Counted from the first letter of the stretch, positions 38,781-47,972 are shown. The stretch: DNA of 64,000 nt from Deinococcus multiflagellatus (GCF_020166415.1 NZ_JAIQXV010000013.1:62001-126000); one strand, 5' to 3'. Made by a program: numbers and translations. Notes: generated from the letters alone by a model not told the origin.

Positions 38781-39245
38781 ATGCGTCTTCTGGTTGGTCT
38801 TCTTGTTCTCGGGGCTCTGAGCGCCTGTGGTGTGCGTGAAACCGTGGTGGTTCCCAGCGATCCCTGGGTGCTGCACGGCACCTTCGAGGGCACGGCGCAG
38901 GCCACTGCGTCACAGCCTGCCGAGCCGCTGCGTCTTGTCACCGCAGCAACCTACACAGACGAGCAGACGTACGCGCTGTCCGGCACCCTGACCTTGCGCG
39001 GCGAGCAGTACAGCGTGAGCGGCAAGGGGACTGCAGGCAAGAACCAGATCTTCAAGCTGCAGACCACCCCACTGCCATCCAGCCCAACATGGCGCCTTGA
39101 GTTCTCCAAAGGGGGGGTCGTGATGGGCGAGGTGTACGGTGACCGTTCTAACACGACTGGCGCGCACGGGGGCCTGCTTTACTGGAAGGATCAGTCAAAG
39201 GGGACCCTCGCCTTTGTGATGACCCGGCTGACCCCTGAGCCCTGA
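38781..39245 (+). CDS. Putative lipoprotein
   Basis: This 154-residue protein starts with Met-Arg, a hydrophobic core and a lipobox Leu-Ser-Ala-Cys at about 13-16, so it should be lipidated and anchored on the outer face of a membrane. The rest is strand-rich with Thr, Gly and Ser and no recognised family. Its start follows TATCCT by 6 nt. Its last 55 bp overlap, tail to tail, the gene at 39191-39559. Confidence 0.75.
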   Translation: MRLLVGLLVLGALSACGVRETVVVPSDPWVLHGTFEGTAQATASQPAEPLRLVTAATYTDEQTYALSGTLTLRGEQYSVSGKGTAGKNQIFKLQTTPLPSSPTWRLEFSKGGVVMGEVYGDRSNTTGAHGGLLYWKDQSKGTLAFVMTRLTPEP

Positions 39246-39559
39246 GCCTCGGCGGCCTGGGATACCTCGCGCGCTGACCCTCCGCCACCAGACTCTTGCC
39301 GCGCCTCCTCATGGCAGGGCTCGATGAATTCGGCATCCAACCAGTATTCGGCGGCGTCTGCATCTTCTCCAGCGGCCAGCAACTGGGGCTGCCAGATGGA
39401 CCAGACCCCCGCGCGGGTCTCGGGGTGGCAGCCCAGGTAGTCGGCCAGGGCGGCGCGCGTTTCGGGAATGGGACCCTGGGCCTCAGGGTTGCGGTCGGCG
39501 TGGTAGGCGGCGTCCAGCAGGTCCGCGATTTCCACCAGGGTCAGGGCGTCGGGGCGCAT
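39191..39559 (-). CDS. Small acidic protein of unknown function
   Basis: This 122-residue acidic protein has an N-terminal helical region with Asp-Leu-Leu-Asp-Ala-Ala-Tyr-His-Ala-Asp and Trp-Ser-Ile-Trp segments and a Gly/Ser-rich, probably disordered tail. The tail is the part that overlaps the lipoprotein gene. TACCCT lies 5 nt before the ATG. No family recognised; an alternative is that the functional protein is shorter than the open frame. Confidence 0.55.
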   Translation of the reverse strand: MRPDALTLVEIADLLDAAYHADRNPEAQGPIPETRAALADYLGCHPETRAGVWSIWQPQLLAAGEDADAAEYWLDAEFIEPCHEEARQESGGGGSAREVSQAAEAQGSGVSRVITKARVPFD

Positions 39560-39564
39560 GGCCC

Positions 39565-39570
39565 AGGGTA
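39565..39570 (-). promoter_or_regulatory. -10 TACCCT, leaderless, for the gene at 39559
   Basis: TACCCT (minus strand) is 5 nt from the ATG. Confidence 0.45.
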
Positions 39571-39675
39571 CGACAGCGCGCTGCGGTCAGGGGACAGCGG
39601 CCCACGTGCGCCAACCCACAGGGGAGGGACGGTGCCTGAAGCGCGCACCGTCCCTCTCCCCCATTCCCTCCTGGG

Positions 39676-40410
39676 TTACATCAGGCTGCGGATTCGCGCC
39701 TCCAGTTCTCGGGCCACGGCGTCCACACCGGCATTCAGGGTCTGGGCACTCAGGTGCCAGCGCCCCTTCTGCTCGAACTCGCTGGTAAACAGGCTGGCCA
39801 TCCCGGTGGCGCGGCGATCCACCTCCAGAATCACGTCCAGGCCGCCGCCCTGCGGGAAGAGCATCATCTCGATCTCGGCAATCTTGTACTGCCCGTAGGG
39901 CGGGCGGAAGCTGATTTCCTGGGCAATGCGGCCGTGGTGGTATTCCACCTCACTGCCCGAAATCTGAAACCCCAGCTGCTGGGCGGCCTGGAACAGCACC
40001 TCCATCTCGCGGCTGGGCAGCACCTGCAGCTGGTCCTGGTCGCCGGGGTCGGCGGCGCCGGCAATATCGGCGTCGGTGGCCAGCCAGACGCGGGTGCCGC
40101 TGAGGGTCAGCGGGGTGCCGGGGGCCACCGGAATGCTGAAGGGGAACTCGCGGCGCTCACCGGCGCGCAAGTCGAACCCCGGAATTACCGGCACCTTGCT
40201 CAGCTGGTGGTGCACGTAGGTGTCGTCGGCCTTGTACATGGTGGCCAGCCCCAGGTTGATGCGCTCAATGCGCTGCTCCACGCCGCCGCCCTGCACCACC
40301 ACAACGCCACTAACGCTCTCGCCAATGCGCACGGTGGGGTTGTGCACCTGGGCGTCCACCTTGGCCCCCCCCACGCCGACTGCAGCCATCATTCGTTTCA
40401 AGAATCCCAT
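39676..40410 (-). CDS. Spo0M family protein
   Basis: The 244-residue protein matches the Spo0M/arrestin-like family: N-terminal Met-Gly-Phe-Leu-Lys-Arg-Met-Met-Ala, Gly-Gly-Ala-Lys-Val-Asp, Gly-Glu-Ser-Val-Ser-Gly-Val-Val, Pro-Val-Ala-Pro-Gly-Thr-Pro-Leu-Thr, and Leu-Glu-Val-Asp-Arg-Arg. In Bacillus it affects sporulation and division; the role in a non-sporulating bacterium is unknown. The start at 40410 has AGGGGG upstream and matches the family N-terminus. A second in-frame ATG at 40458 lies 9 nt from a TAGACT hexamer and would give a leaderless form with 16 more residues, rich in Arg. Confidence 0.85.
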   Translation of the reverse strand: MGFLKRMMAAVGVGGAKVDAQVHNPTVRIGESVSGVVVVQGGGVEQRIERINLGLATMYKADDTYVHHQLSKVPVIPGFDLRAGERREFPFSIPVAPGTPLTLSGTRVWLATDADIAGAADPGDQDQLQVLPSREMEVLFQAAQQLGFQISGSEVEYHHGRIAQEISFRPPYGQYKIAEIEMMLFPQGGGLDVILEVDRRATGMASLFTSEFEQKGRWHLSAQTLNAGVDAVARELEARIRSLM

Positions 40411-40467
40411 ACGACCCCCTGTACGCCTGCGGCGCTCGAAAAGTTCCCAGGAGAACATTTGAGCTTC

Positions 40468-40473
40468 AGTCTA
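40468..40473 (-). promoter_or_regulatory. -10 TAGACT for the Spo0M gene
   Basis: TAGACT (minus strand) overlaps the stop of ppgK and lies 9 nt from the in-frame ATG at 40458. Confidence 0.5.
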
Positions 40474-41250
40474 AACTTTTTTGGCACTGCGGCTGGGCTT
40501 GGCCGGGGCCAGGTGCCCGGCGGCCATCATGGCGGCCCCCACGATGCCGGCCTCGTTCAGCAGTTGCGCGGGCACCACCCGGCTGCGTTCCAGCTTCAGG
40601 TGCGGCTGCCATTTCTCGGCCTTTTTGCTAATGCCGCCGCCAATAATGAACAGTTCAGGGCTGAACAGCAGTTCCAGGTGCTGCAGGTAGGTGCAGGCGC
40701 GCTTGCTCCACTGCTTCCAGTTCAGGTCGTCGCGCTCGCGGGCGCGGTCCGACGCCCAGGTCTCGGCGTGCTTGTCGCGCAGCCACAGGTGGCCCAGTTC
40801 GGTGTTGGGCACCAGCACGCCGTCATGGATCAGGGCGCTGCCAATGCCGGTGCCAAAGGTCAGCACCAGCACGGTGCCGCTCTGGTCCACCCCGGCCCCG
40901 AAGCGCGCCTCGGCCAGCCCGGCGGCGTCGGCGTCGTTGATCAGAAAGACGTCGTGGCCGGTGGCCTCGGTGAACAGGGCGTCGGCGTTCAGGCCAATCC
41001 AGTCTTTGTGCACGTTGGCCGCCGACAGGGTATGGCCGCGCTGCACGATGCCGGGGAAGGTCACGCCCACGGGCCCCGGCAGGCCAAAGTGGGCCACCAG
41101 TTCGGCCACCACGGCTTTGACGTCGTCTGGCGCGGCGCCTTCGGGGGTGGGAATGCGGCGGCGCTCGGCCACCAACTGCCCCGTGGCCGTATCCACGGGC
41201 GCGCCTTTGATGCCACTGCCACCAATGTCGATGCCCAGAATCACGGTCAT
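40471..41250 (-). CDS. ppgK: Polyphosphate glucokinase
   Basis: PpgK phosphorylates glucose using polyphosphate or ATP. The 259-residue ROK-fold protein begins [11 protein letters not shown], has [20 protein letters not shown] (catalytic Asp), Phe-Gly-Thr-Gly-Ile-Gly-Ser-Ala and Pro-Asn-Thr-Glu-Leu-Gly-His, the actinobacterial PpgK pattern. The C-terminus is Lys-rich. ATG at 41250 follows TACGCT by 9 nt. The Spo0M promoter overlaps its stop codon. Confidence 0.9.
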   Translation of the reverse strand: MTVILGIDIGGSGIKGAPVDTATGQLVAERRRIPTPEGAAPDDVKAVVAELVAHFGLPGPVGVTFPGIVQRGHTLSAANVHKDWIGLNADALFTEATGHDVFLINDADAAGLAEARFGAGVDQSGTVLVLTFGTGIGSALIHDGVLVPNTELGHLWLRDKHAETWASDRARERDDLNWKQWSKRACTYLQHLELLFSPELFIIGGGISKKAEKWQPHLKLERSRVVPAQLLNEAGIVGAAMMAAGHLAPAKPSRSAKKV

Positions 41251-41259
41251 ATACGGCAC

Positions 41260-41265
41260 AGCGTA
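41260..41265 (-). promoter_or_regulatory. -10 TACGCT, leaderless, for ppgK
   Basis: TACGCT (minus strand) is 9 nt from the ATG at 41250. Confidence 0.5.
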
Positions 41266-41335
41266 CCAGAGCTGCCTTGGGCGCCCTTTCCCGGAACCTG
41301 TTTGAACAGGGTGCAATTTTGAACCCGGCACGCTA

Positions 41336-41341
41336 TACCTT
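41336..41341 (+). promoter_or_regulatory. -10 TACCTT, leaderless, for the TetR gene
   Basis: TACCTT is 8 nt before the ATG at 41350. Confidence 0.5.
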
Positions 41342-41349
41342 GGGGAATC

Positions 41350-41964
<615 letters not shown>

Positions 41965-42100
41965 GGCCAACCGCCCCCGCGCCCGGGGCATAGGCACAGT
42001 CAAGGCGCGGCTTGTGGACTTTCTCACGCAAGCCGCGCCCTTCTGCACGGCGTCCGACCACACCGTGCCCTGGGCCTTCGGCGGCGCCGGACGGGGGGAG

Positions 42101-42106
42101 TACACT
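42101..42106 (+). promoter_or_regulatory. -10 TACACT before the mini-ORF at 42113
   Basis: TACACT is 6 nt before a GTG that opens a 13-codon mini-ORF. Confidence 0.6.
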
Positions 42107-42112
42107 GCCCGG

Positions 42113-42154
42113 GTGAACCGCCTCGCGCCCCTCTCCCCCATTCCTTCGCCGTGA
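42113..42154 (+). CDS. Leaderless 13-codon mini-ORF coupled to the 2PGK-like gene
   Basis: GTG 6 nt after TACACT opens a Pro-rich 13-codon frame whose TGA overlaps the GTG of the next gene as GTGA. The next gene has no clear Shine-Dalgarno (CCCCATTCCTTCGCC precedes it). It looks like a landing ORF for re-initiation. Confidence 0.5.
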   Translation: MNRLAPLSPIPSP

Positions 42155-43641
42155 CCCAGCCCGAACTGCGGATTGGCACCGCGCGCCACGCCTTTCCGTT
42201 CAGCCGGGGCCTGCTGGTGGAGTCGCTGGTGAACGCCGGGGCCGAGGGCGCCCAGGCTGCCGCCGCGGCCCGGCGCATTGAGCAGCAGCTGCGCCTGGCG
42301 CGGCGCACGGTGGTCAGCCCGGCCGAGTTGCAGGCCCTGATGGTGGAGGTGGCCCGCGACGTGCTGGGCCCGGAGGTGGCCCAGGCCGCCGAGGCGCAGA
42401 CCCCCGCCTTTGCCGACATTCTGGTGACCGCCAAGAAGGGCGAGCTGCCCTTTAGCCGGGGCGTGCTGGCGCGCACGCTGGAAGACACCGGGCTGTCCAG
42501 CAAGGACGCCTACGCCACCGCCAGCGTGGTGGACGTGCGGCTGCGCCAGCGGGGCGTGCGCCGCCTGAGCGCCGAGGAAATTGACAACCTGATTGAAGAC
42601 GCCCTGGCCCAGCGCTACGGCGAACACCTGCGCCTGACCTACCGCTACCTGCGCCACAACCGGGGCAAACTGGGCGTGATTGGCGAGGGCAGCACTGTGC
42701 CCAGCCCCTTTTCCAAGGGCATTCTGGTGCAGTCCATGCTGGCGGCGGGCGTGACCCCCGACGTGGCGCGCAAGGTGGCGCGCGTGACCCAGCGCGACCT
42801 GCGCGGACGCGAGGACCGGGTGGTGACCCGGCAGGCCATTCAGGCCAAGGTGGAAGCCCTGCTGCGCGACGAGGTGGGCCCGGATGTGAGCGCCCGCTAC
42901 CGCCTGCTGCGGGTGATTCGCCGCCCGCCCCGCCCGGTGATCGTGCTGCTGGGCGGCGTGTCCGGCACCGGCAAGAGCTTCCTGGCCGCCGAGATTGCCT
43001 ACCGCCTGGGGATTGCGCGCGTGGTGAGCACCGATTCCATTCGCGAGGTGATGCGGGCGATGGTTTCCCCCGCCCTGGTGCCCACCCTGCACGCCAGCAC
43101 CTTCAATGCCTGGGAAGCCCTGCTGCCCCCCGGCGCCCAGCGCCCCGAGCGCCCCACCCGCGAGGCGCTGCTGGCCGGCTTCCGCGATCAGGTGGGGCAG
43201 GTCAGCGTGGGCCTGAGCGCCGTGGTGGAACGCAGCGTGCAGGAGGGCAGCAGCTTGGTGCTGGAGGGCGTGCATCTGGTTCCCGGCTACCTGCGCGCCG
43301 AGGCGTTTCAGGGTGCGCTGATGGTGCCCATGCTGGTCACCCTGCCCGACCCGGCCGAGCACCGCCGCCACTTTGAAAGCCGCGACACCGAAACCGCCGC
43401 CAGCCGCCCCCTGCACCGCTACATGGCCTATTTCGACGAAATTCGCGCCATGCAAGATGAACTCGAAGCCCTGGCCCGCGCGCAGGGCGTACCGCTGCTG
43501 GACGGCCTGACCCTGGACGAGAGCGCCGAGCAGGCCGTGGACGTGGTGCTGCGGCAGGTGATGGTGGCCCTGACACCCGCAGAGCGCCAGAACCTCCTGG
43601 GTGAGGAGTTCAGCGACACCAGCCTGGACCCACGCGGCTAA
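42151..43641 (+). CDS. 2-phosphoglycerate kinase-like protein with three ATP-cone domains
   Basis: The 496-residue protein has a C-terminal P-loop kinase domain (Gly-Gly-Val-Ser-Gly-Thr-Gly-Lys-Ser, about 268-276; Ser-Thr-Asp-Ser-Ile-Arg-Glu-Val-Met-Arg; Leu-Glu-Gly-Val-His-Leu-Val-Pro-Gly) resembling archaeal 2-phosphoglycerate kinase, which makes 2,3-diphosphoglycerate for cyclic DPG. The N-terminal 240 residues contain three ATP-cone-like repeats, each with Pro-Phe-Ser-Arg/Lys-Gly (about 16-20, 100-104, 186-190) and an Arg-xx-xx-Ser/Thr-xx-xx-Glu/Gln-Ile end. ATP-cones bind adenine nucleotides allosterically. The product and role in a bacterium are unclear. It starts with GTG coupled to a mini-ORF. 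Confidence 0.8.
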   Translation: MTQPELRIGTARHAFPFSRGLLVESLVNAGAEGAQAAAAARRIEQQLRLARRTVVSPAELQALMVEVARDVLGPEVAQAAEAQTPAFADILVTAKKGELPFSRGVLARTLEDTGLSSKDAYATASVVDVRLRQRGVRRLSAEEIDNLIEDALAQRYGEHLRLTYRYLRHNRGKLGVIGEGSTVPSPFSKGILVQSMLAAGVTPDVARKVARVTQRDLRGREDRVVTRQAIQAKVEALLRDEVGPDVSARYRLLRVIRRPPRPVIVLLGGVSGTGKSFLAAEIAYRLGIARVVSTDSIREVMRAMVSPALVPTLHASTFNAWEALLPPGAQRPERPTREALLAGFRDQVGQVSVGLSAVVERSVQEGSSLVLEGVHLVPGYLRAEAFQGALMVPMLVTLPDPAEHRRHFESRDTETAASRPLHRYMAYFDEIRAMQDELEALARAQGVPLLDGLTLDESAEQAVDVVLRQVMVALTPAERQNLLGEEFSDTSLDPRG

Positions 43642-44092
43642 AGGGAGGGCAGGAGGACAGCTTGCCCAGCTGGGAGGACGGCCCAGGCAAAGCTTCTGTG
43701 GCGGGCGGACCATACCCAGACACTCCAGAACAGACCTGCGCCTCCCCACCCTTGGCGCATCTCCGGTGTAATGCACAGCAAACCGTTGCCTTTCCGACGC
43801 TGCTGTTCTGTGCAGCTCTGCGCGTCGTTTTGGTCGACCCCATGCCGTCACAGGTCACGGCATCTCTCGGAGGTTAGAGCCGGCAGCTGGATTCAGCCAG
43901 CCTCGGGCCTCTCTCGGCCGAAGTCCAAGAAAGATTTCCGGCTGGCTTCGACCACCTGCGTCCAGTCGAGATACAGAACGGCTCTTTGCGCGCAGCCCAG
44001 GTACAGGCAACAAAGAAAGGTGAGCCACGCTCTCTCGCCGCGTGCTCACCCCAGATCTGCCACCAACGGCAGAAGCCTCTTTGCTTCTCTCC
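43642..44092. other. Intergenic region with degraded repeat, no gene seen
   Basis: At 43785-43878 there is a diverged relative of the MITE-like family: GCAGCTCTGCGCGTC, then ATGCCGTCACAGGTCACGGCAT as a small palindrome. The remainder shows nothing recognisable. Confidence 0.4.
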
Positions 44093-44509
44093 TCAGCGCA
44101 CGGTCAGGCGCACGTCTACGTTCCCTTTGGTCGCCACGCTGTAGGGGCAGACCTCGTGGGCGGCGTGCATCAGGGCCTGGGCCTGCTCGGGGCTGAGGCC
44201 GGGAAAGTGGCCTTCGAGTTCCACGTCCAGCGCAAAACTCAGGCCCTCGCGGCGCAGGCCCACCTGGGCGCTGACGGTGCTGGCGGGGTCCAGGTCCAGT
44301 TTCTGGCGCCGGGCGGCCACCCCCAGGGCGCCCAGAAAGCAGGCGGCGTAGCCCGCAGCGAACAGCTGCTCGGGGTTGGTGCCGGGGCCGTCGTCGCCGC
44401 CGATGGCTGCGGGGACGCTCAGGTTCAGGTTCAGGCGGCCATCTTCGCTGGCAACGGTGCCGGCGCGGCCCCCGGTGGCGACAGCCTGGGCGGTAAAGAG
44501 GTTACTCAT
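44093..44509 (-). CDS. ohr: OsmC/Ohr family organic hydroperoxide reductase
   Basis: Ohr reduces organic and lipid hydroperoxides with dihydrolipoamide. The 138-residue protein starts with Leu-Phe-Thr-Ala-Gln-Ala-Val-Ala-Thr-Gly-Gly-Arg and has the two reactive cysteines in Ala-Ala-Cys-Phe-Leu-Gly-Ala-Leu (about 57) and Val-Cys-Pro-Tyr-Ser (about 121), with Asn-Pro-Glu-Gln-Leu-Phe-Ala-Ala-Gly-Tyr. Length is typical. ATG 44509 is chosen to match the family start; another ATG lies four codons upstream. No clear promoter hexamer was found close by. It fits the oxidative-stress resistance of the lineage. Confidence 0.93.
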   Translation of the reverse strand: MSNLFTAQAVATGGRAGTVASEDGRLNLNLSVPAAIGGDDGPGTNPEQLFAAGYAACFLGALGVAARRQKLDLDPASTVSAQVGLRREGLSFALDVELEGHFPGLSPEQAQALMHAAHEVCPYSVATKGNVDVRLTVR

Positions 44510-44597
44510 GCGCGCCAGCATGGCCCACCCGGGCCCCGGGCAACGGCGCGATAGCCCACAAAGAGGGTGTTCCCGCGTGAGGGGCAGAGCCTCCCCT

Positions 44598-45452
44598 TCA
44601 CCAGACGCGCACCCGCACGTAGGCCCGGTCGGCGTAGCCGTCCTGCCCGGGGCGATGGGGCCGCACGTAGGGAAAGCGCGTGATCAGCAGCGGGTCGGCC
44701 GCCAGCAGGTCGTCCAGGTGGCGCTCAGCGGCGGCCAGGGTGGGCAGCACCGCCGGATAGCCGCCGCTGGCCAGACAGACCTCGCGCGGGCCAGGGGGCA
44801 GCACCGAGACGCGCAGGTGCTCGTCGGGAATGGTGCGGCCGTCCACCAAGCCGTAGCCAAAGGGGCCGGTGGTGTTCGCCAGCGCAGCGTGCGCGGCCAG
44901 CAGCGGGGCGAGGATGGGCTGGACGGGGTCGTCGTGGCGCAGGGCGGCCGGGGTGTGGTGGGCGTCGCCGCGCGCCAGAAGGGCGTGCAGAAAGACCGCC
45001 CGCGCCTGGGCCGCCGCCGCCAGCGAGGGCAGCAGGCTGGGCAGCCCGTGGGTGGCCTGGGGACCCGTACCGCCGTCCCACTGGGCGCCCACGGCGCCAA
45101 TCTGCCAGACCTCGCGCCGAGCGTGGCTAACGGCCGCCAGGGCGTAGGCCACCTGCAGGCGCCCGGCCCCGCCGCTCACGCGGCCCACCGCCTGGTCCAG
45201 GGCGCGGGTGAAGCGGTCGGCGGCGTCGCGCAGGTCGGCGGTGGGGGGCAGGTCGCGCAGGGCGGCGGCGCCAACACTGGCGGCAAACCGGGCCGGGGGC
45301 TGGTCGTGGGGCCGCGCGCCCCCGGTGGTAACCCCAAAACTCAGGCCTGCCACCACCGCCACGTGGTGGGGCGTGACCACCAGCAGGTCGGCGCCGTCTT
45401 CCGGCTGCCCGGTGCGGGCGCGGACGCTGGATTCGACCACATGCAGCGGCAT
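44598..45452 (-). CDS. Unknown protein, weak PP2C-like pattern
   Basis: The 284-residue protein has no signal or membrane segment. Its opening, Glu-Ser-Ser-Val-Arg-Ala-Arg-Thr-Gly-Gln-Pro-Glu-Asp-Gly-Ala-Asp-Leu-Leu-Val-Val, followed by a strand and a Gly-rich turn, recalls the N-terminus of PP2C-like phosphatases, but the metal-binding Asp-Gly motif is absent. Function unknown. TAGCAT is 6 nt upstream of the ATG. Confidence 0.6.
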   Translation of the reverse strand: MPLHVVESSVRARTGQPEDGADLLVVTPHHVAVVAGLSFGVTTGGARPHDQPPARFAASVGAAALRDLPPTADLRDAADRFTRALDQAVGRVSGGAGRLQVAYALAAVSHARREVWQIGAVGAQWDGGTGPQATHGLPSLLPSLAAAAQARAVFLHALLARGDAHHTPAALRHDDPVQPILAPLLAAHAALANTTGPFGYGLVDGRTIPDEHLRVSVLPPGPREVCLASGGYPAVLPTLAAAERHLDDLLAADPLLITRFPYVRPHRPGQDGYADRAYVRVRVW

Positions 45453-45458
45453 GGGCCC

Positions 45459-45464
45459 ATGCTA
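45459..45464 (-). promoter_or_regulatory. -10 TAGCAT, leaderless, for the gene at 45452
   Basis: TAGCAT (minus strand) is 6 nt from the ATG. Confidence 0.45.
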
Positions 45465-45892
45465 CCCCGACCGGGAACTGGCCTCCCGCCCACTTCTGTC
45501 ACCCTTCAGCAAGGGTGCGCAGAGGTGCAGCACGTCAGCTGGGGCAGTTGGGTGAATACAGCGCTTTGCCCCCTTTTGCAGAGGCTTACAGGGCTGCGCT
45601 GCAGAGGTTGGGCCCTGGACAGCGGAGCAGAAGCCGACGGGAAACGCACGGCCCAGGCAGGTTGAGCTGAGAACCTGCTTGCCTCGCTTGAAACCTGTCC
45701 GCACCACCGCTCAGACAGCCGCCCACATCTGAATCGTTCGGGAAAGAATGAGAGGTTGCGCTCCTGCAACCCCTCTCAAGTCGACGGCCCGACGCGTCAG
45801 AGCTGGTTCTCCCCCGCAAGTCCTTTCTTCAAAACGGCCAACTCGAGTCACGGATGTTTCCAGAAACCCGATCAAAGACCCTTTCTACCCGC
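45465..45892. other. Intergenic region with small hairpins, no gene seen
   Basis: This contains hairpins CAGGCAGGTT/AACCTGCTTG (about 45653-45680) and GAGAGG-TTGC/GCAA-CCTCTC (about 45749-45778). No coding frame with start signals was found. It separates two minus-strand genes. Confidence 0.4.
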
Positions 45893-46537
45893 TCAGGGCA
45901 TCAGGCGGGTGATCTGCCACTCCCCGCCTGCCCGGATATACCGGAAGCGGTCGTGCAGGCGGTTGGCGCGGCCCTGCCAGAACTCCCATTCCTGCACCTG
46001 GACCCGGAAGCCGCCCCAGAAGGCCGGGCGGGGCACCGGGGTCTTGCCGGGATAGCGGGCGTGCAGGTCGGCAAAGGTGGCCTCCAGCGCCTCGCGGCTG
46101 GCAATGGGCGCGCTTTGCGGGGCGCTGGCGTGGGCGGCCAGCTGGCTCTCGCGCGGGCGGGCGTGAAAGTAGGCGTCGGCTTCGTCGTCTGGCACGCGGG
46201 TAACGGGGCCAAAGGCGCGCACCTGCCGCTCGTGCTCGGCCCAGTGAAAGAGCAGTTCGGCCTGCGGGTTGGCCCCCAGGTCGCGGCCTTTGTGCGACTC
46301 GAAATTGGTGTAGAAGGTCAGGCCCTCTTCCCCGGCGCCGCGCAGCAGCACGGTGCGCACACTGGGGCGCCCGCTGGCGTCGGCGGTGGCGAGGCTCAGG
46401 GCGTAGGGCTCGCGCAACCCGGCCTCCAGGGCTTCTTGCAGCCACGCCTGGAACTGGTGCAGGGGGTTGGCGTGCAGGGCCGCGCGGCGCAGTTCGGCGC
46501 GGGTGTAGGACAGCCGCAGCCCGGTCAGGTCGGTCAT
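45893..46537 (-). CDS. pdxH: Pyridoxamine 5'-phosphate oxidase
   Basis: PdxH oxidises pyridoxine or pyridoxamine 5'-phosphate to PLP with FMN and oxygen. The 214-residue protein contains [34 protein letters not shown] and the ending Arg-Leu-His-Asp-Arg-Phe ... Arg-Leu-Met-Pro. It is normal in length. ATG overlaps the mutM stop as ATGA, so it is the second gene of a mutM-pdxH operon. Confidence 0.96.
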   Translation of the reverse strand: MTDLTGLRLSYTRAELRRAALHANPLHQFQAWLQEALEAGLREPYALSLATADASGRPSVRTVLLRGAGEEGLTFYTNFESHKGRDLGANPQAELLFHWAEHERQVRAFGPVTRVPDDEADAYFHARPRESQLAAHASAPQSAPIASREALEATFADLHARYPGKTPVPRPAFWGGFRVQVQEWEFWQGRANRLHDRFRYIRAGGEWQITRLMP

Positions 46538-47382
46538 GGGGTCTCCTGACGGGCGCGGGGGTGCAGCGGCTGGCACACGGGGCAAAAATGGGTGCCGCGT
46601 CCGCCCAGCACAGTCTTTTCGATGGGCGCGCCGCAGCGGTCGCACGGCTGCCCGGCCCGGCCATAAGCGTGGTGCTGGGTCTGGTAGCCGCCACTCTGGC
46701 CGTCGTGCTGGCGGTAATTGCCCACCCCGTCGCCCAGGCTGCTGCCGCCCGCCGCCACCGCATGGCCCATCACCTCGCGCACGGCGTGGTACAGGCGCCC
46801 AGCTTCCTCGCGGGTCAGGCGGGTCTGGGCGGGGTGCAGCTGCGCGGCCCACAGGCTCTCGTCGGCGTAGATGTTGCCCACGCCGCTCACGGGTTTCTGC
46901 GACAGTAGCCACGGCTTCACCGGACCACACGTCGCCGCCAGCCGGGCAAAGGCCTCTTCGCGGAAATCGTCGGAGAGCGGTTCGGGGCCCATCGCCAGCA
47001 GGGTGGGATGCCCGGCGTACTGCCCGGCCGGCACCACCGCCATCTTGCCGAAGCGGCGCGGGTCGTCGAAATACAGCTCGCCGCCGTCGGTGCGCAGGGT
47101 CACGCGGGTGTGCTGGCCCTGCTCCAGGCGAAAGCCCCCGGTCATGCCCAGGTGCACCAGCAGTTCAAGGTCGTGGGCCTCGTCCTGGGCCGCACTCTGC
47201 TCGGCGAGGTGCAGCAGCAGGTACTTGCCCCGGCGGCTGAGGCCCTTAACAAGGCGCCCGGCGGCCCGGTGGGTGTCGCGGTAGCGGTGCGGAGCGTCGT
47301 GCACGACCTCCAGAATCGTGCGGCCCGAGAGCAGCGGCTCGATCTTGCGGCGGGTGGTTTCCACTTCCGGCAGTTCCGGCAT
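46534..47382 (-). CDS. mutM: MutM/Fpg, formamidopyrimidine-DNA glycosylase
   Basis: MutM removes 8-oxoguanine and formamidopyrimidines and cuts the AP site. The 282-residue protein starts Met-Pro-Glu-Leu-Pro-Glu-Val-Glu-Thr, with the catalytic Pro2 exposed after Met removal. This and the TATGCT 6 nt upstream fix the ATG at 47382. It has [16 protein letters not shown] (helix-two-turn-helix), and a zinc finger Cys-Asp-Arg-Cys ... Cys-Pro-Val-Cys. It fits the base-excision capacity of Deinococcus. Confidence 0.96.
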   Translation of the reverse strand: MPELPEVETTRRKIEPLLSGRTILEVVHDAPHRYRDTHRAAGRLVKGLSRRGKYLLLHLAEQSAAQDEAHDLELLVHLGMTGGFRLEQGQHTRVTLRTDGGELYFDDPRRFGKMAVVPAGQYAGHPTLLAMGPEPLSDDFREEAFARLAATCGPVKPWLLSQKPVSGVGNIYADESLWAAQLHPAQTRLTREEAGRLYHAVREVMGHAVAAGGSSLGDGVGNYRQHDGQSGGYQTQHHAYGRAGQPCDRCGAPIEKTVLGGRGTHFCPVCQPLHPRARQETP

Positions 47383-47388
47383 GGGGGC

Positions 47389-47394
47389 AGCATA
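47389..47394 (-). promoter_or_regulatory. -10 TATGCT, leaderless, for mutM
   Basis: TATGCT (minus strand) is 6 nt from the ATG at 47382. Confidence 0.55.
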
Positions 47395-47450
47395 GCCCTG
47401 CCCCGGCGCGGGCAACTGCGGCGCAGGGGACGGTCAGGGGCAGGGGCTGA

Positions 47451-47933
47451 TCAGGGGAAGTACACCTGACTGACCTTCAGCACGCGCGCGCCGTCCAGGC
47501 GCAGGCGCACGACCCCGCCCGCAAAGGGCCAGCAGGCGGCCGGGTTGCCCTTCCACGACGACACGAAGCGTGTGAGCGACACCGGCGTGGGCACGATGTC
47601 CGAGGACTCGGCGCCGGGTTTCTCGGGGCAGGCGAGCTCGAAAACCGTGCGGGCATCGGTCTTCAGGGTGCGCAGCTGCGGGTTCACGTTGCGGGCCAGC
47701 ACGCCACTGGGCGGCAGGGCGGCCTGGAACGCGCGGGCATTCGGGTAGTACCCCAGTTCCACCGCGCGGGCGGCGTCCTCTGGCGAGTCGTAAAACACCT
47801 CGATGTAATCCAGGGTCATGGTCATCAGGCCGGTCTGCACCTTCGCCGCCTTCAGGACGGCGTACTGCGTGACTGGCGCGGCCAGCGCCGAGGGCGCCAG
47901 AGCCAGCAGGACAAGAGCCAGGGCACGGTTCAT
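47451..47933 (-). CDS. Exported protein of unknown function
   Basis: This 160-residue protein has a signal peptide (Met-Asn-Arg, hydrophobic core, Ala-Leu-Ala at about 17-19). The mature part has two Cys (about 104 and 137) and a strand-rich pattern. No family recognised. ATG at 47933 follows TACGCT by 6 nt and is divergent from pcp with 45 bp between starts. Confidence 0.7.
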   Translation of the reverse strand: MNRALALVLLALAPSALAAPVTQYAVLKAAKVQTGLMTMTLDYIEVFYDSPEDAARAVELGYYPNARAFQAALPPSGVLARNVNPQLRTLKTDARTVFELACPEKPGAESSDIVPTPVSLTRFVSSWKGNPAACWPFAGGVVRLRLDGARVLKVSQVYFP

Positions 47934-47939
47934 CTGCCC

Positions 47940-47945
47940 AGCGTA
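47940..47945 (-). promoter_or_regulatory. -10 TACGCT, leaderless, for the gene at 47933
   Basis: TACGCT (minus strand) is 6 nt from the ATG at 47933. Confidence 0.5.
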
Positions 47946-47966
47946 CCCTGCCGCCCGCCTCCCCTC

Positions 47967-47972
47967 TATCCT
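47967..47972 (+). promoter_or_regulatory. -10 TATCCT, leaderless, for pcp
   Basis: TATCCT is 6 nt before the ATG at 47979. Confidence 0.5.
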
